Assembly: GCF_910592395.1 (NCBI RefSeq)
Contig: NC_088311.1
Span: 19,408,501-19,472,500 of the forward strand
Length of the DNA: 64,000 nt
Source: Lineus longissimus
Taxonomy: Eukaryota; Nemertea; Pilidiophora; Heteronemertea; Lineidae
Reading direction: 5' to 3'
The notes under the pieces are model-generated. The model was not told the origin of the DNA. It made no database searches and worked only from the letters and a program-made list of their open reading frames with translations. Every line of letters begins with the position of its first letter. The first letter of the stretch is position 1. The translations under genes were made by a program, and so were the position numbers. Shown here one piece after another: positions 1 through 12,600 of this stretch.

Positions 1-646
1 TCCCTGACATTATTCTTCTTCTTCTGCGTTCCGAATTTTTGAGATGCATGCTAGACAGTCGGTCTGTTTTCGGTAATGAAGTCGGCTAGAGAGCTCCAGC
101 ACGGAGCCCCAGAGCTTTGTGGTCAGGGTGGTGTCCTTTGGCCAGTATTCCTCTCCATTCTTCATTTAGGGAGCAGGTGTGAAGCACATGAGCTTGAGTC
201 TGGTCGTGAGCTCCGCATTCACATTAAGCAGATTCTCATAAGCCTATACAGTGAAAGTGTCTTCTGAGTCGGCAGTTCGTCTTCTTCTGCATTCAGACAT
301 TACGTAACCTTATATCCTCAGGTCATGTGCCGTGTCAAAATCGGCTGTTCTTCCGCGGTGCCCACAGCCTACCGGTAATAGTCTTTGGTGAATTTGGCTC
401 CGGTCAAAAGTCTTGTCTTCAATCCTGCAGAATGTGCCCAGGCATTTTGTCGCCAAGTCCACATTGGCAGGAAGCAGTTGGATGGAGCCCTAGTCTCTTT
501 AGGTGCTGGTGGAGTCTGCGTTGCCCTGTACTAATATATGGAGACTCAGCCTTTTCAATCAAGTTGATGAGTCAGCAGTGCCCTGTGCATAGACGGTAGA
601 TCGTCACCCATTGCGTCCTGTCTAGCTTGGTGATGTCTCCCTGACA
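1..646 (-). mobile_element. 5'-truncated LINE tail, RNase H/RT C-terminal end, antisense
   Basis: Read on the minus strand, this stretch keeps broken pieces of the C-terminal end of an I/Jockey-type LINE protein. One is a segment reading like WVTIYRLCTGHC near 570-610. Another is CGAHDQTQAHVLHTCSL near 170-215, which matches the usual QTPxHVLQxCP knuckle. A third contains KLWGS near 115-125. Internal stops are present. The element ends in a GAA-rich tail (rc of 11-30). The same 9 bases, TCCCTGACA, occur at 1-9 and again at about 637-645, as expected for a target-site duplication. It lies in the SZT2 intron before the first exon in the window. Confidence 0.6.
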
Positions 647-664
647 ATTTGGATATAATTTCAG

Positions 665-3600
665 GTTATGAGGGCGACTCTAGTGGGGATGACTTGGAAG
701 ATGCGCTGCTTCCAGTCATTGACTCGTTGATCCCTCGACAGAATCTTCTCACATTCTGGCTCGTCATGGAGATACATAAAGATAAAGTGGATATATTCTA
801 TCATACCAGGTGAGCGATGATGAAAATCATCAGGCATTATTGAACTGAATACTTTAAGCCCCTTTATTTTTTGGCCAATAATAGTTTCATTTTCAAATCC
901 CTCGAAGTTGGGTCGTGCCAGCCCATGTGGCAGGGTACAGAAAATGGTGAGGAACGCTTAGAACAATGATGATAACATTTTCAAATCCCTCGAAGTTGGG
1001 TCCTGGCAGCCCATGTAGCAGGGTACAGAAAATGCTGAGAAACGCTTAGAACAATGATGATAACATTTCAATTATTGTAGATATCGTCAACCAGAGGAAA
1101 GCACAACTAATGAACAACACGAGGAGCAAATGCTCTACCGGAAGATCTTGACGAATGTCCAAGAGATCTGCCGCGTCGTCAACCAGATGCTTTTATTAGA
1201 AGACCTGCAGAATACGCGGATGTGTAACGCATTGCTCATAGAAGATGTGAGCTGGAAAGAAGATGTCATATTCGCTGGCGCTAATCCTTTAAGACGATCT
1301 GCAGGTGAGTAGAGTAGAACCTTTCTGTTAGATACACCCTTTTGCTGTCCTAAATTAAGAGGTGTCCTGATTACAGAGGTCAAATTCAATGGAAAATACC
1401 AATTTGGGACCAAATGTGGTGTCCTTAGTAGGGGGTATTCTCATAAGAGAAGAGTCATCTAAAAGTGGTTTTCCACTGCTCCACAAGATTGGTACAAGTT
1501 CTGTGATTTAGCTTTCCTTACTTTCTGAATATTTCAGACTCTGATGAAGATGATGAGATGCAACCTCAGAACAGCTATCTGGCGGCCTCCATGCAGTTTA
1601 TGCCCGGCCACTTTGCATGTCAGTGCGTCTGGGAGTACCACTTTGCACTGCACCCACGCTTGAAGACTGCTAGGCCCACTAGGGCAGCACCATCAAGAGG
1701 TTTGTAAGATTAGCTATTTTTGAACCCAGTACCATGAACGTCACTTGGGGTCCATCACCACAACACAAGTGGTGTCCTGCGTGGCGACTATGACATCACG
1801 AAACACCACGCAGACGTCAAGACGGACATGACAATCAAATAGAATATATGCCAGTTTGACACCGTGTTGTTTACAACGGTATCATCTTTGGACCAGAGCA
1901 GTCAAGTTTTGACGTTTTGACCAGTACCATAGACAGTTCTAGGTGGAAATGTCTTGATTTTCAATATTTACCGAGCCATTTAACAAGAATAGCTGAAGAC
2001 AAATGGTATTTGCGTTGATGCTTTCTTTGTGACAGTATCTGAAAATTTCTCTCATTTCCTTTCGGCAGGAATCCAGGCATTGAGGACTGTACTTAATGCA
2101 TTCTCGGTAAACAACAGGAAGAATCTATTTGTCTACAGAGAGTCCTCAGGGAATGTTTTCTACCTCAGGTAGGTTCATCTCAGTCACAGAGTCAACAACA
2201 GGAATAATCTGTTTGTCTACAGAGTCATCAGGAAATGTTTTCAACCTTCTACAGTTCTTATGGGTTCTATTGAATGATGTAATACTCCTCATAGGCTATA
2301 CCCGACAACATTTTCAAAGATTTCAATTGAACAGATATATCAAAGTTATTCTTTGAAGTGCAAAATAAAAAAGTGCAAGGTAGAATTCACACTTTGAAAC
2401 TCGTCTGCAGGTTAAATGAGTCAATGTGCCAAGTGAAGCCCATTATCCCTAGCGACGCCCAGAGCCAGCCCGATGAGGACGTCCTCCAAGAGTCCATGAC
2501 GTCATCCACGCTCTCGCTGTTTTCGAGACGAACGATCGACGCTGACGACGAGGCGCAGGTGAGTTAAAGCAGAACTTTTACCTGGCTTTTAACCTTTACA
2601 CCCCTATTTCCCTGTACGGACTCTTCCAGTTGATTCATTAGAACAGTCCACTTCAGAAAGTAGGGGTGTAGAGGTTAACATAATCTTTCGACTTTCAGGA
2701 TTTTGGCCGACTCTCGGTCATGGAGAAGGAGCGAGATTCGGGGACCTCAATCAATCGTAGGAAATCAAAACGGAGCAAGATAGTTGGCGAGAGCGTTACG
2801 TTGAGTGTTCACGGGATCACTCAGGCGGGTCCCGAGATCTGCGAGGATTTCGTGCAGGTGCTGCAAAATCGCTTGGACGAGTGTGTCCTTGACGTCATCT
2901 CGCTCATGTTGGAGAGGAATCCGATGTGCAAACTGTCCCCGGAGGATGTGCAGGTATGAAGTTCTCACTTATTAGATGCCACTACGGTTGGGTACTGTTT
3001 GGGTTTTATTGACCTAGCACTGCCATTTCTTTGGCCAGGGAGAAGGAGTCCAAAGTAAGCTGCTCTCCACTTGGATGCGGTATATTGCTTACCAGGCAAC
3101 AGGTTCAATGGATACGGTTATATATCTCATTCAAAGGACAAACAAAGAACGGTTGGGTGTCTTGCCCAAGGACATTGAGATGCCACAACAGTGATCCTTC
3201 TGAGCATTGAACCCACGACCTTCTAGTTATGAGCCTCACACTGTGACCACGATGCCGCAGATTTCCCTGCTGATACAAATGAAAATGGTTGAAAGAATTA
3301 GAGAGGTTGAGACAATTACTTACAACAAAAGCCTAAGATAATTTGGTAAATGTTACCATATTTCATTTTTGCAAGTTTAATCCTTCAAAGAATAATACTT
3401 GGAGCCAAAGTCCGATGATATGACTGGCAAACTTTTTTCAATCTTCAGTTTATCCAGAGACCTTTCGTAGACCCTGATGTGACCATCCAGTTCACCATCC
3501 CGTCTGTGGCCCATCCGCTCCTCGATGCATTGAGACACTACCTCAGACAGAACCTGCTGCAGTTCTTGCATACGCCAAAATTTGCCGACAACAAGGAGGA

Positions 3601-6600
3601 AAGTCATTTCCAGGTAAGCTGAAATACGCTAAGTACCGGATCTTGCACCTTGAAGTGCATGCCCAGTATGAATTGACCCCGAATGCTCTCTTGCCAGGCC
3701 TGAGCAATAGTAGAGTAAATTTGTGTAAAAAAGAATGACCAGACCTCAGTCCGGCTGTTCGAAACTACAAAAAATACTCACTGACTTATTGACAGCATTT
3801 TTCACATGGTGTTTGATTATTACAATAATTGTTTCTTATTGCAGGATTTCAGCGGTGAGAATCTTTGTGAATTCCGGGAAAATGACGTCTTTCTGTACAA
3901 CAGGCCCCCAGCATCAGGCCGAAAAGGTAACACTCATTTACATATCATATGCTTTGAAACTCAAGAGTAAAAAGCCCTGTATACAAGAGATTTTTGTTGT
4001 AGCCACTTGAGGTAAATACTGTGACAGAAATCGCATTTGTGTTGGTACCCGCAGACAAGTGATCTTTTTTGGTGCACATTGCAGCATTTATTATTGCAAT
4101 TATTATCGCTGCAACCAAAATTATTGCCACACTGTGTTCAGTTTGTGTTTTCTTTATTTTTGAGGTTCCATCTCCTTGTCTTTAAACCATTGCCCAGCCG
4201 ATGATCCCAGACTACTCGGTTGATTTTGGGGTATTCTCTCCCAGATGGCGAAAAGGAGGGCAGTCTCCCCCATAGAAATTCACATAACCTCATGCTTCTC
4301 TTTGCAGGTGTTGCATGTATCCACTTGTCCCTGGTAGATGGGCAGGGGAATCCAGTCCAGTTGATCAGCTGCCCAAAGCCTAAGAGTGTCGCCTACAAGG
4401 AGTCCATTGACAGTGGCTCCTTTGATGCCATGACGTCTACCACTAGGTATTCAAAGGACAATACCGGTGGTTCACCGGGGAAATTTAAACCAGGTTTGTT
4501 GAATAGGTGATGCATTCGATTGTCCCATTTTATGTTCGAAAGTGGTCAGGACAACTGCTCAACTCTATGAAGTGCTCTGATATGTTGGTGTAGAATGTAT
4601 ATTTGAAAAGTTATTGATTGGCCGAAACATCTCTCCCATTGGTGGCCACTTTCAAATCACAGGTTTTTTTGCCGATGTTCAGAATAGCATGTTGCCAGAG
4701 CAATGTCACTCATTAGCAGATAACAGGTGCTGTGATCATGACCGCAGGATTTGAATCGCTCCTTTGCTGGGCCCTTGGCTAACACGGAGGTCTTTTTTCA
4801 GGTCCGACGGCTCTGGTTCAGTTCCGTCTATGGGTGCGTGGCGATGTCGACATGGATCAGCTCTCGGAAAAACTTCACCTCGCGCTCCGCCATGCGACGT
4901 ATGACATCATTCTGGAGTACACGTACCTGACGGCACCGATCTGCGACGTGCCTCAACATTACCCAGCCAAGAGCACCGAAGCTGTCTTTCCTTTCTCCGC
5001 TCCTCCATCACCGATGAAAGGTGGGTTAAACTGATCAAAAACCTGTTTGAAACGTTTGCAAAATGGTGCATTTTTTCTTTACTTCAGTACCTGATCGTCT
5101 ATGTTGTAGTAATGAGGTGAGAAAACCAGTACGCTGGCATCCCTCATCCCTCCAGACCCCCTGGGCCTGCACCTACGCTATTGAGCTTCTTTTTGGCTTC
5201 AGAGGGTCTATACCATAGCCCGGTTTCTGTCATTGATAAAAGTCAGAAAGTCGACATTGACATTGACAAATGCCGCATGCATGGCTGTAAAGACTGGGTT
5301 TTAAGGTTTTCGACCATTCCCATCATCTACAAGGTGTTTCACAAAACTTTGGCCACAAAAAGTGCTGCGGGAAATTTTCGATACAACCAGCTTTGACGCA
5401 TGCTTGAGGAATTGACGTCATACTGTAAACGGTGAACTTTTTGCGAGCAATTTGTGTCCTTTTGCAAAAAGGGTGTCAAACACGAACTTAAAAAAAGCAC
5501 GAGAATTTCACCTCTAGTGCTCTTCTGCAGCAGAAACAATATTTAGCCTGCCGCTAAACAGACAATGAGCTGATTCGCAGACTTTTAGCATTGCAAACAT
5601 TTCAGTTTACAGCAGTTGAAATGGCAAGATGTTGTGTTGCGGTGTGTGGCAATCTGACGTCTTTCATGACGTCGCATCATGAAGGTCATGTGTCAGCTGT
5701 TGTGTATGTTTTCCGATACACCCTGTAACACCCTCCACCAAGAAACGTACACTTTTTTGTTGGCCTGCAATAATTCACGCCACTCCTCCTTATTTTAGCG
5801 TTATCTAAATCAGACGACCACCGAAGGAGCAGCATTTTTGTATGGAGTAAGTTTGTAATTAAGCGTGTAAATAAATCATATCTATCGCCTGAGGAAATCT
5901 GCAAATAAGTTAAATAAATCAGCCAGGAGCCACAGTAGGGGCCAATGAGGTCCTTTGTCTCTTTCACCTTATCTTCGTCATGATGCGGAGCTGGCATCGG
6001 GAAAATATGGTGGTCCTTACTTGTTGTGCATGAAAGAAAGATGCACGATTCAATTTCTGATTGGACTTGATGATTTTAGTTCGACCTTGGGCAGAATCAG
6101 TAAACATACAAGGAATACATAGGGGCAGACACGGTATTGAACTGGGATAAATTCATTAAACATTCTCGGAATGATGTTGGGCAGAGTTGGTAAACGCACA
6201 CTCGAAATAAGCTTGGGGATCCGTAGACTTTGATAAGTAAGGTAAGATGGTGCAATTCTAGTCCGGGTACAATTATAGCCTCTGTGTGCATCAATGTGTA
6301 CTGTCAGCTGTTTTCAAATTGTATGGACTATAATTGTACTAAAGCCTATAATTGTACCACTTTACTGTAAGCCAAGAAACGGGTCGCTCGGAGATCAGTA
6401 TGATATCGTAAGTTGATAGAAAAATATAATTTTTCATTTTGAGTGTCAAAAAAAAATTAGATGTTCGTTTTGCTTTAGAAACAAAGTCCAAGGTGTCTGA
6501 CGCAGGTAAAGTATCAGTGGGACTAGTTTACGCTTCTGGCTGCGTGGTATGCTTTCTATCCCGAACTATCAGATTACTCCCGGCATTGCTTTTCGTTCCG

Positions 6601-9600
6601 CCCTGATTTGAGTTATGTTGTTTTGTTGATTTTTGGCCACCCCGGAGAGTCGAAATCCTAAACTCCAAGCGTTACGCGGTTCCGAAGCATCCCCTGTTCC
6701 AGAGTTTTCGCCCCCTGATGCCGTGATGCGCAGAACCGCGAACTTTCTTGAGTTTAGAATTTTGAATCTATGTGGTGATGGCATCCAGCTAATTCAATGA
6801 GTTTTGTGGTAAAATTAGTTTCTATAATATGATCCATATTACATGTACCTGTCGTAGTATACTAGAACCTCTCTTTTAAGGACACCCTTGGGACAGACGA
6901 ATGCTGTCATTAATTGAGAGGTGTCCTGATTACAGAGGTCTAATATAATGGACCAAATGTGATGTCCTTTCTAGAGAGGGTTCTTAGTAGAGAGGCGTCC
7001 ACTAAAGGGAGGTTCCACTTTTTGCGTATCCTGACCTGCAGCCTTAGATTTGGTCGACCATTTCTCAAGAATTTTCCAAAGGTGCTCGTAATTTTCTGGT
7101 GATGGCCAAGCATGTCGCAGACTAGTGACTTTTGTATCACATACATATAGGTGTGTGATATTTATGGCTGCAATGAGCAACAAAAATATTGCCAGTTGGC
7201 TGCCTTGGTACCAAGGTTACAAGGTGTTTTCTGTTTCTTGTTTGGTGTCATGATCTTTCCGCTGTTGATCCTTACTTTTTTTCCATTCATTATTTATTCA
7301 TTATTAGCCGGCAAATTTTTATGGGTGTTTTATTTTTGCAGATTTCGCTAATTACCGCAATTCGAATATTGCACAAAAAAGATTTTGGATTGGAAAACCA
7401 AAAGAAACTTTGTTAAATTGTTAGAAATAGTTAAATTTGTATTTGAGAAATTTTGACGAATCACAGAAATAAAGGGATAGTTTCTACCTGTAGTGTGGCA
7501 ATTGCATTACTTTGTTTTTGAGGGTGCATTTTACCAGTTTTATATTTCAGACATCTAATAGCAGGATTTATCACCAACTGACTTTTGATACTGTGTGTTG
7601 TCTTTCCAGCTTCTTAGATGCGATAATCTTTGACACTTGTGTGATTAACTCTCACTTGTAATCCTTTAAAAAGTATTTCTTTGGTCTTCAGGAGAAAGGG
7701 GGTTGATCCCTTCAACCCTTTTGCCAATGATCGTGACTGTAGCAACGATCCATCTCTTACATTATTTCCAGTTTGTTTGTTGCCTGCAGAAAATATCAGA
7801 TGTCTCCTCAGCATCTATTTAGAAAGTGGGATTCCACGTGTTATTTCTAGTGTGAATTTCATTGAATTCGGTGTTATTTCTAGTGTGAATTTCATTGAAT
7901 TCAGTGTTATTTCTAGTGTGAATTTCATTGAATTCGATGTTATTTCTAGTGTGAATTTCATTGAATTCGGTGTTATTTCTAGTGTGAATTTCATTGAATT
8001 CGGTGTTATTTCTACTGTGAATTTCATTGAATTCGGTGTTATTTCTAGTGTGAATTTCATTGAATTTGGATGTATTTTCAATATTATATATATATTCAAG
8101 GGTGAAAAAAACCCTCAGATCCCAGATATGCCTGTGGGGTGTGTGTGTGGGCTGGGGCGGGGGTTAGACATATGGATGTCAACCCCCAGCTGAAGTTTTA
8201 ACCTTAAAACCTTGATGTATGAAGTTCAGCCCAGTTCATTTTGATTATGGGTCGGAAGCTGTGAATGAGGTGGTCAATACTCCTCCTGTGGGGGGTGGGT
8301 CATTTTGTAATAATTAATGATGTAGTCTTAGATTGGTGAAACTAGAGTAGACACAGACATTCTAAGAACTTGAACATTGGTGCTAGCCCAGAATTATCTC
8401 GAGACACTGCCCCTTTAAAACGAAAAAAATCCTTTGGAGGGTGAAATTATGTGACTATTTCATTTCTAACTTGTGGGGTATTTACTTTCAGAAGTGAAAC
8501 ACCCAACGACACCCACGCACAAAAAGATGAGCACCGATAGTATCAAGACGCCAAAAGATTTCTTCTCACCAGTTTCATTTGGGAAGGATTTGCTGGATGC
8601 ATTCAAAGGGAGCAAGCCTTCGAGTCCTCAGGTAAGACACTTAACCCTCAGAACTGAATTCATAAAATGTGTATTTTACTGTAAAAATATGTGATTTGTG
8701 ATAACATGGGCATAAAAAAGTCTAAGGGCTTTCCAGTGATTGGTATTGTTACATGTAGTTTTTGAAAATTCGATATTTCTAGCGAAAATTCTGATATGGT
8801 TACAGATATTGCCCTCAGGTCTTAGGAAATTAAAATCGAAGTCTGTAAAATGGTATACAGAATACTATGGAATTCAAAATAAAGTTAACTGCAGAAATAT
8901 CATAACATTGATTCTTAACCGTAGACGCCAGGACCGGATACGAGTAGCGCCACCTCACAGAAGACGTGGGCAGATGCGGAGATCCAGCGGAGGAGAGAGG
9001 TCGAGTGGCAGCAGACGCTTCAGAAATATGAAGCCGGCGAACGAGGAAGTTTGTGTAAGATCCACACGACAGTGTTTCCGGACTGGATTGAGTATGGCCT
9101 CAAACTTGGTATGTATTCCAATGAGTGGGGTTACAAAATATGGCAACAGTTGCTCAAACATGATCAGTTTTGGTCAATTTATGGCAACATTTGATCATAA
9201 AATTACCATACTTGGTCCAAGTATGACCACACTTGGTCAAAATATTATCACACTTGATCAAAATATGACCACACTTGGTCAAAATATGATCACACTTGGC
9301 CAAAATATGACCACACTTGGTCAAAATATTATCACACTTGGTCAAAATATGACCACACTTGGTCAAAATATGACCACCCTTGGGACCCTACGCGCATTGA
9401 TACATATGGAAGAGTGTCTGAAAAGTGTACTGAATGCAGCAGATAGCGCTAACATGATAAATACTCCTTTAGATGTCAAATCGTTCGCTCTCAAAATGAC
9501 AACTTCTCTCACTTTATTTGTCTCCTCAGGTGTACCCTCTTTGACCAAAGTCTCAGGTTGTGTGCTGTCCCGATATTCCGTGGACTTCACACTAAAGGAA

Positions 9601-12600
9601 GTACAGGCCATCGTCAACAACATCTGCGCCGATACGAACCTGAAATTTTTTCGAATGGCTGATCAGGCTCTTAAGAGGGACTCTGCCTACCTACCGTATA
9701 ATCCTGCTAGGGTACCTCTTCAGGTAAATTCAACTGTTCAACAGTTTCAGACCTGTTAAGACGTCGAAACAGACTCGTTCCTGTCTGGTTTAGACGTGTT
9801 GACACGTCGACACACCTCGAACTCTTCCACTAGTGTTTTGATCTCCTTAAAGGGTTGCTGTGGCACACTTTTCATAACAAACTTAGGTACCGGTACACGC
9901 TGATTCCAGTCGTCTGAGGCGGGCCATTCCGTAGGATGGTTTCGAATTGGCGCATAGAAATTGAGGGTAGTCCAACTCATGCATCAGGATTTTGTGCTTC
10001 ATTTCAGACAACAGAGCATCGGAAGGAGTCATCTTTAGACTCTCCTACAACTGTTCATAACCGGACTCCGGGCAAAGGGCTGATATTCACCGGGGTGGCG
10101 AGAAATGTACAGCAATGGCGGGCGAGCGTAGAGTACCAGGATGTCGAGGACGAATCGGCTGATTTGCCAACGCTCACTAACCCGAAAAGTAGGTGACGAG
10201 TTTCATCGCAAAACACTTTTTCCCATTTGAGCGAAAAACCAGGAATTCTTTGGGTTTGGATTTAAAATTGCAAGTTGCATCAATTTGAATCACTTGTTTT
10301 CCGAAACTTCAGAAACCGAGTGGTACTCTCGCTTACCTGAAATTAGAGCAAACAACATGTCTGCTTTTCATTGAAGTATGGGCGTTGTATTACGCTATTA
10401 TCGTTTATCGTTTGACCATTTGCTACTTTATTTCTAGCGCACAAAAGCTATCAGAAATTCCAGCCGTATGACTCAAACTCCCCGGCAGATCGCGGAACGG
10501 AACTTAATTCTACCGTCTTGGACAATCGCAGAATATCAATTCCCAGACAGCGCCTCCTTTTGCTTATAGTCAGAGACAAAGAGGTAGGAAAAACAGTTTG
10601 AAATTACAGCGTCACAAGCTTCAGGGTCCAGTACTCAATCAGCATTAGAGATAAACCTCATCATTTATAGGTCAACTGAGTGTTTTCGGTATCTCCTACA
10701 GTAAATTTTGTTTACAATATTAGCATTTGGACTTGGTGTACAAGTTAACACATTTTGCAATGAAACTAGCAGATATTTTGTGAAATCTGAGATTTTCGTA
10801 TTTCGGTCCATCTCAGATTTCACCCAGCTAATTAAAATTAGCTGGGTAATGACGAGATTTCATGTTTTATTTATTTCCAGCTGACAGTCTATGCGTACAA
10901 TTGGGCGTCAGATTTGTGGTCGTCATTCGAGCGATCGTTCATGCAGCTTCTTCAGTGGCAGAACGCACGCTCTCATTTACTCTCCAACATCCTGTGTCAG
11001 AAGATGGGCCTCTTCCATCACAAGCCATTTGGCGAGTTCATGGACTGTATTAGCAATGGTGAAATGGTAAGCTGATTAATCTCTACCTTCTTCTTAGCGT
11101 TAAATCCTTTGTTTATGGCTATACTACACAACCAGGCCCTCGCCCTTATAAACCTGGCTGTCGTCTCTTGTCACTCCCTTGATCCCCAGATCTTTGCCTC
11201 ACTGATGCACCATATGGCCATGTGGCCAGTCTCTCGATGTCCTGGAGTGGACAGTTCTAGAGCACATGCTCTGGTGTCTGTTCTGATGTGTTGCACTGGC
11301 ATTTACTGTAGTAGGTTCCCTGTCCTACCTGCATATGCTGCATATGCTGCTTATATAGTGTTTATACTGTGCAACTGCACTGTCTCAAAGCATTTTACAT
11401 CTGATCCCAGCCAACTCCAGAAACCTTTCTCTAAAAAACTAAGAATGCATATACTGCTAGACTTGGTTTAATATTAGAGGCCAGTTGAAAGTGCCAAGTT
11501 GCACTGGCTGAGACTCATACCCACAACCTTTTGTTACAATTGAGACTCTTTTCCATTCTGCCACCATGCTTTCCTATTACAGTGGAACTTCCTTTTGCAG
11601 ACACCTCTCTATTATGGACACTTGTTTTGGCCCTAAATTGGTTGTTTCTATTCAATTTGACCTCACTAATTAGGACTCCTCTCTATCAAGGACAGCACTT
11701 GTCAGTCCCCAGGGTGTCATTGATAGAGAGGTTCTACTGTTCATCCAAACATTAATGTTGTGAAGTGTTTGTTTCCAAGTTTTCCACCAGGAACCTAGTG
11801 ATCTTGCAACAATTCCAAATTTTCCAGGTGCAGAACCAATTTACTCAGAACACCAACGACGTGGACCTCCTGGTCCGATTCACCAGTCCGCCATTACGCG
11901 AGATAGCGACACGGAGTAACACGACGCGTCCATCCCAATACCCACCTGGCGTCTCCCTGGACAAGGTCCTGCACGACTGCAAACCCGCCAAGCCGGTCCA
12001 GAAGATGGCCAACTTCCCTGATCCGGTGTGCCGACATGGCATGCAGATGTTGGAGGTCAGAGCTCATGAGAAGAAAGGTATTAACATGATAATGCTGCTG
12101 CATGACTGGTCAATATAAAAGGCCGAATCATTTTTTTTAAAGTCAAAAGTAAAGTTTCTTTATCATGTGTCACTCGTAATGAAAGGGCCAGCCAGCTTTA
12201 GCTTATCAGACACTCTTTTTCCAAACTCCTATCTCTAATGCCGGTTGAGATGGCAGCTTGTACCCTACTTTTAACTAGCTAACAGATAACCAACCGGCCG
12301 CACCAGAAAGAGATGGTGCAATTTAAAAGATACGTGACAATGTGAATCCCATGTAAACCCAACACTAGTCCTATGTAAACCCAACCTGAATCAACAGCTA
12401 ATTCCACTGTGAATCCTATGTCAACCCGGCTTTATGTAAACCAAACTTCCATTCCAGAGTCGGAAAAGAGGATGAAGATACAGAATTTGTACATCTTATG
12501 GCAACAGAGGTCGGGACACTCTCATGTCCCCATCGCAGTAAGTTATTTGAAATATTTCATCGCTTTCTTTATTCATGTTTGAAGTACGCTGTCTTGTACG

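Larger units (their letters stand above)
5021..8491. other. Large SZT2 intron with repeats only
   Basis: This is the longest intron of the gene in the window (3.5 kb). Exon phases on either side match (a codon split G|AA), so no exon needs to be missing. It contains a THAP-remnant element (5329-5726), a hairpin (6653-6762), a GGACACC element (6866-7020) and a 33-bp tandem array (7838-8068). The remaining parts, including 5727-6650 and 7021-7837, show nothing I recognise, apart from a weak AATTGTAC-rich inverted pair at about 6255-6360. Confidence 0.7.

Noticed and set aside
7681-8193. A 170-codon frame with a repeated [11 protein letters not shown] motif
   Set aside because: It comes from the 33-bp tandem repeat within an intron.
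7838-9378. Tandem repeats considered as a CRISPR-like array
   Set aside because: Units abut directly without unique spacers, and the host is a eukaryote.
8740-9759. A 339-codon plus-strand frame
   Set aside because: It is a chance read-through joining SZT2 introns, an out-of-frame view of one exon, the 21-bp array and the in-frame exon 9530-9723. The splice sites and the neighbouring phases support the exon model instead.
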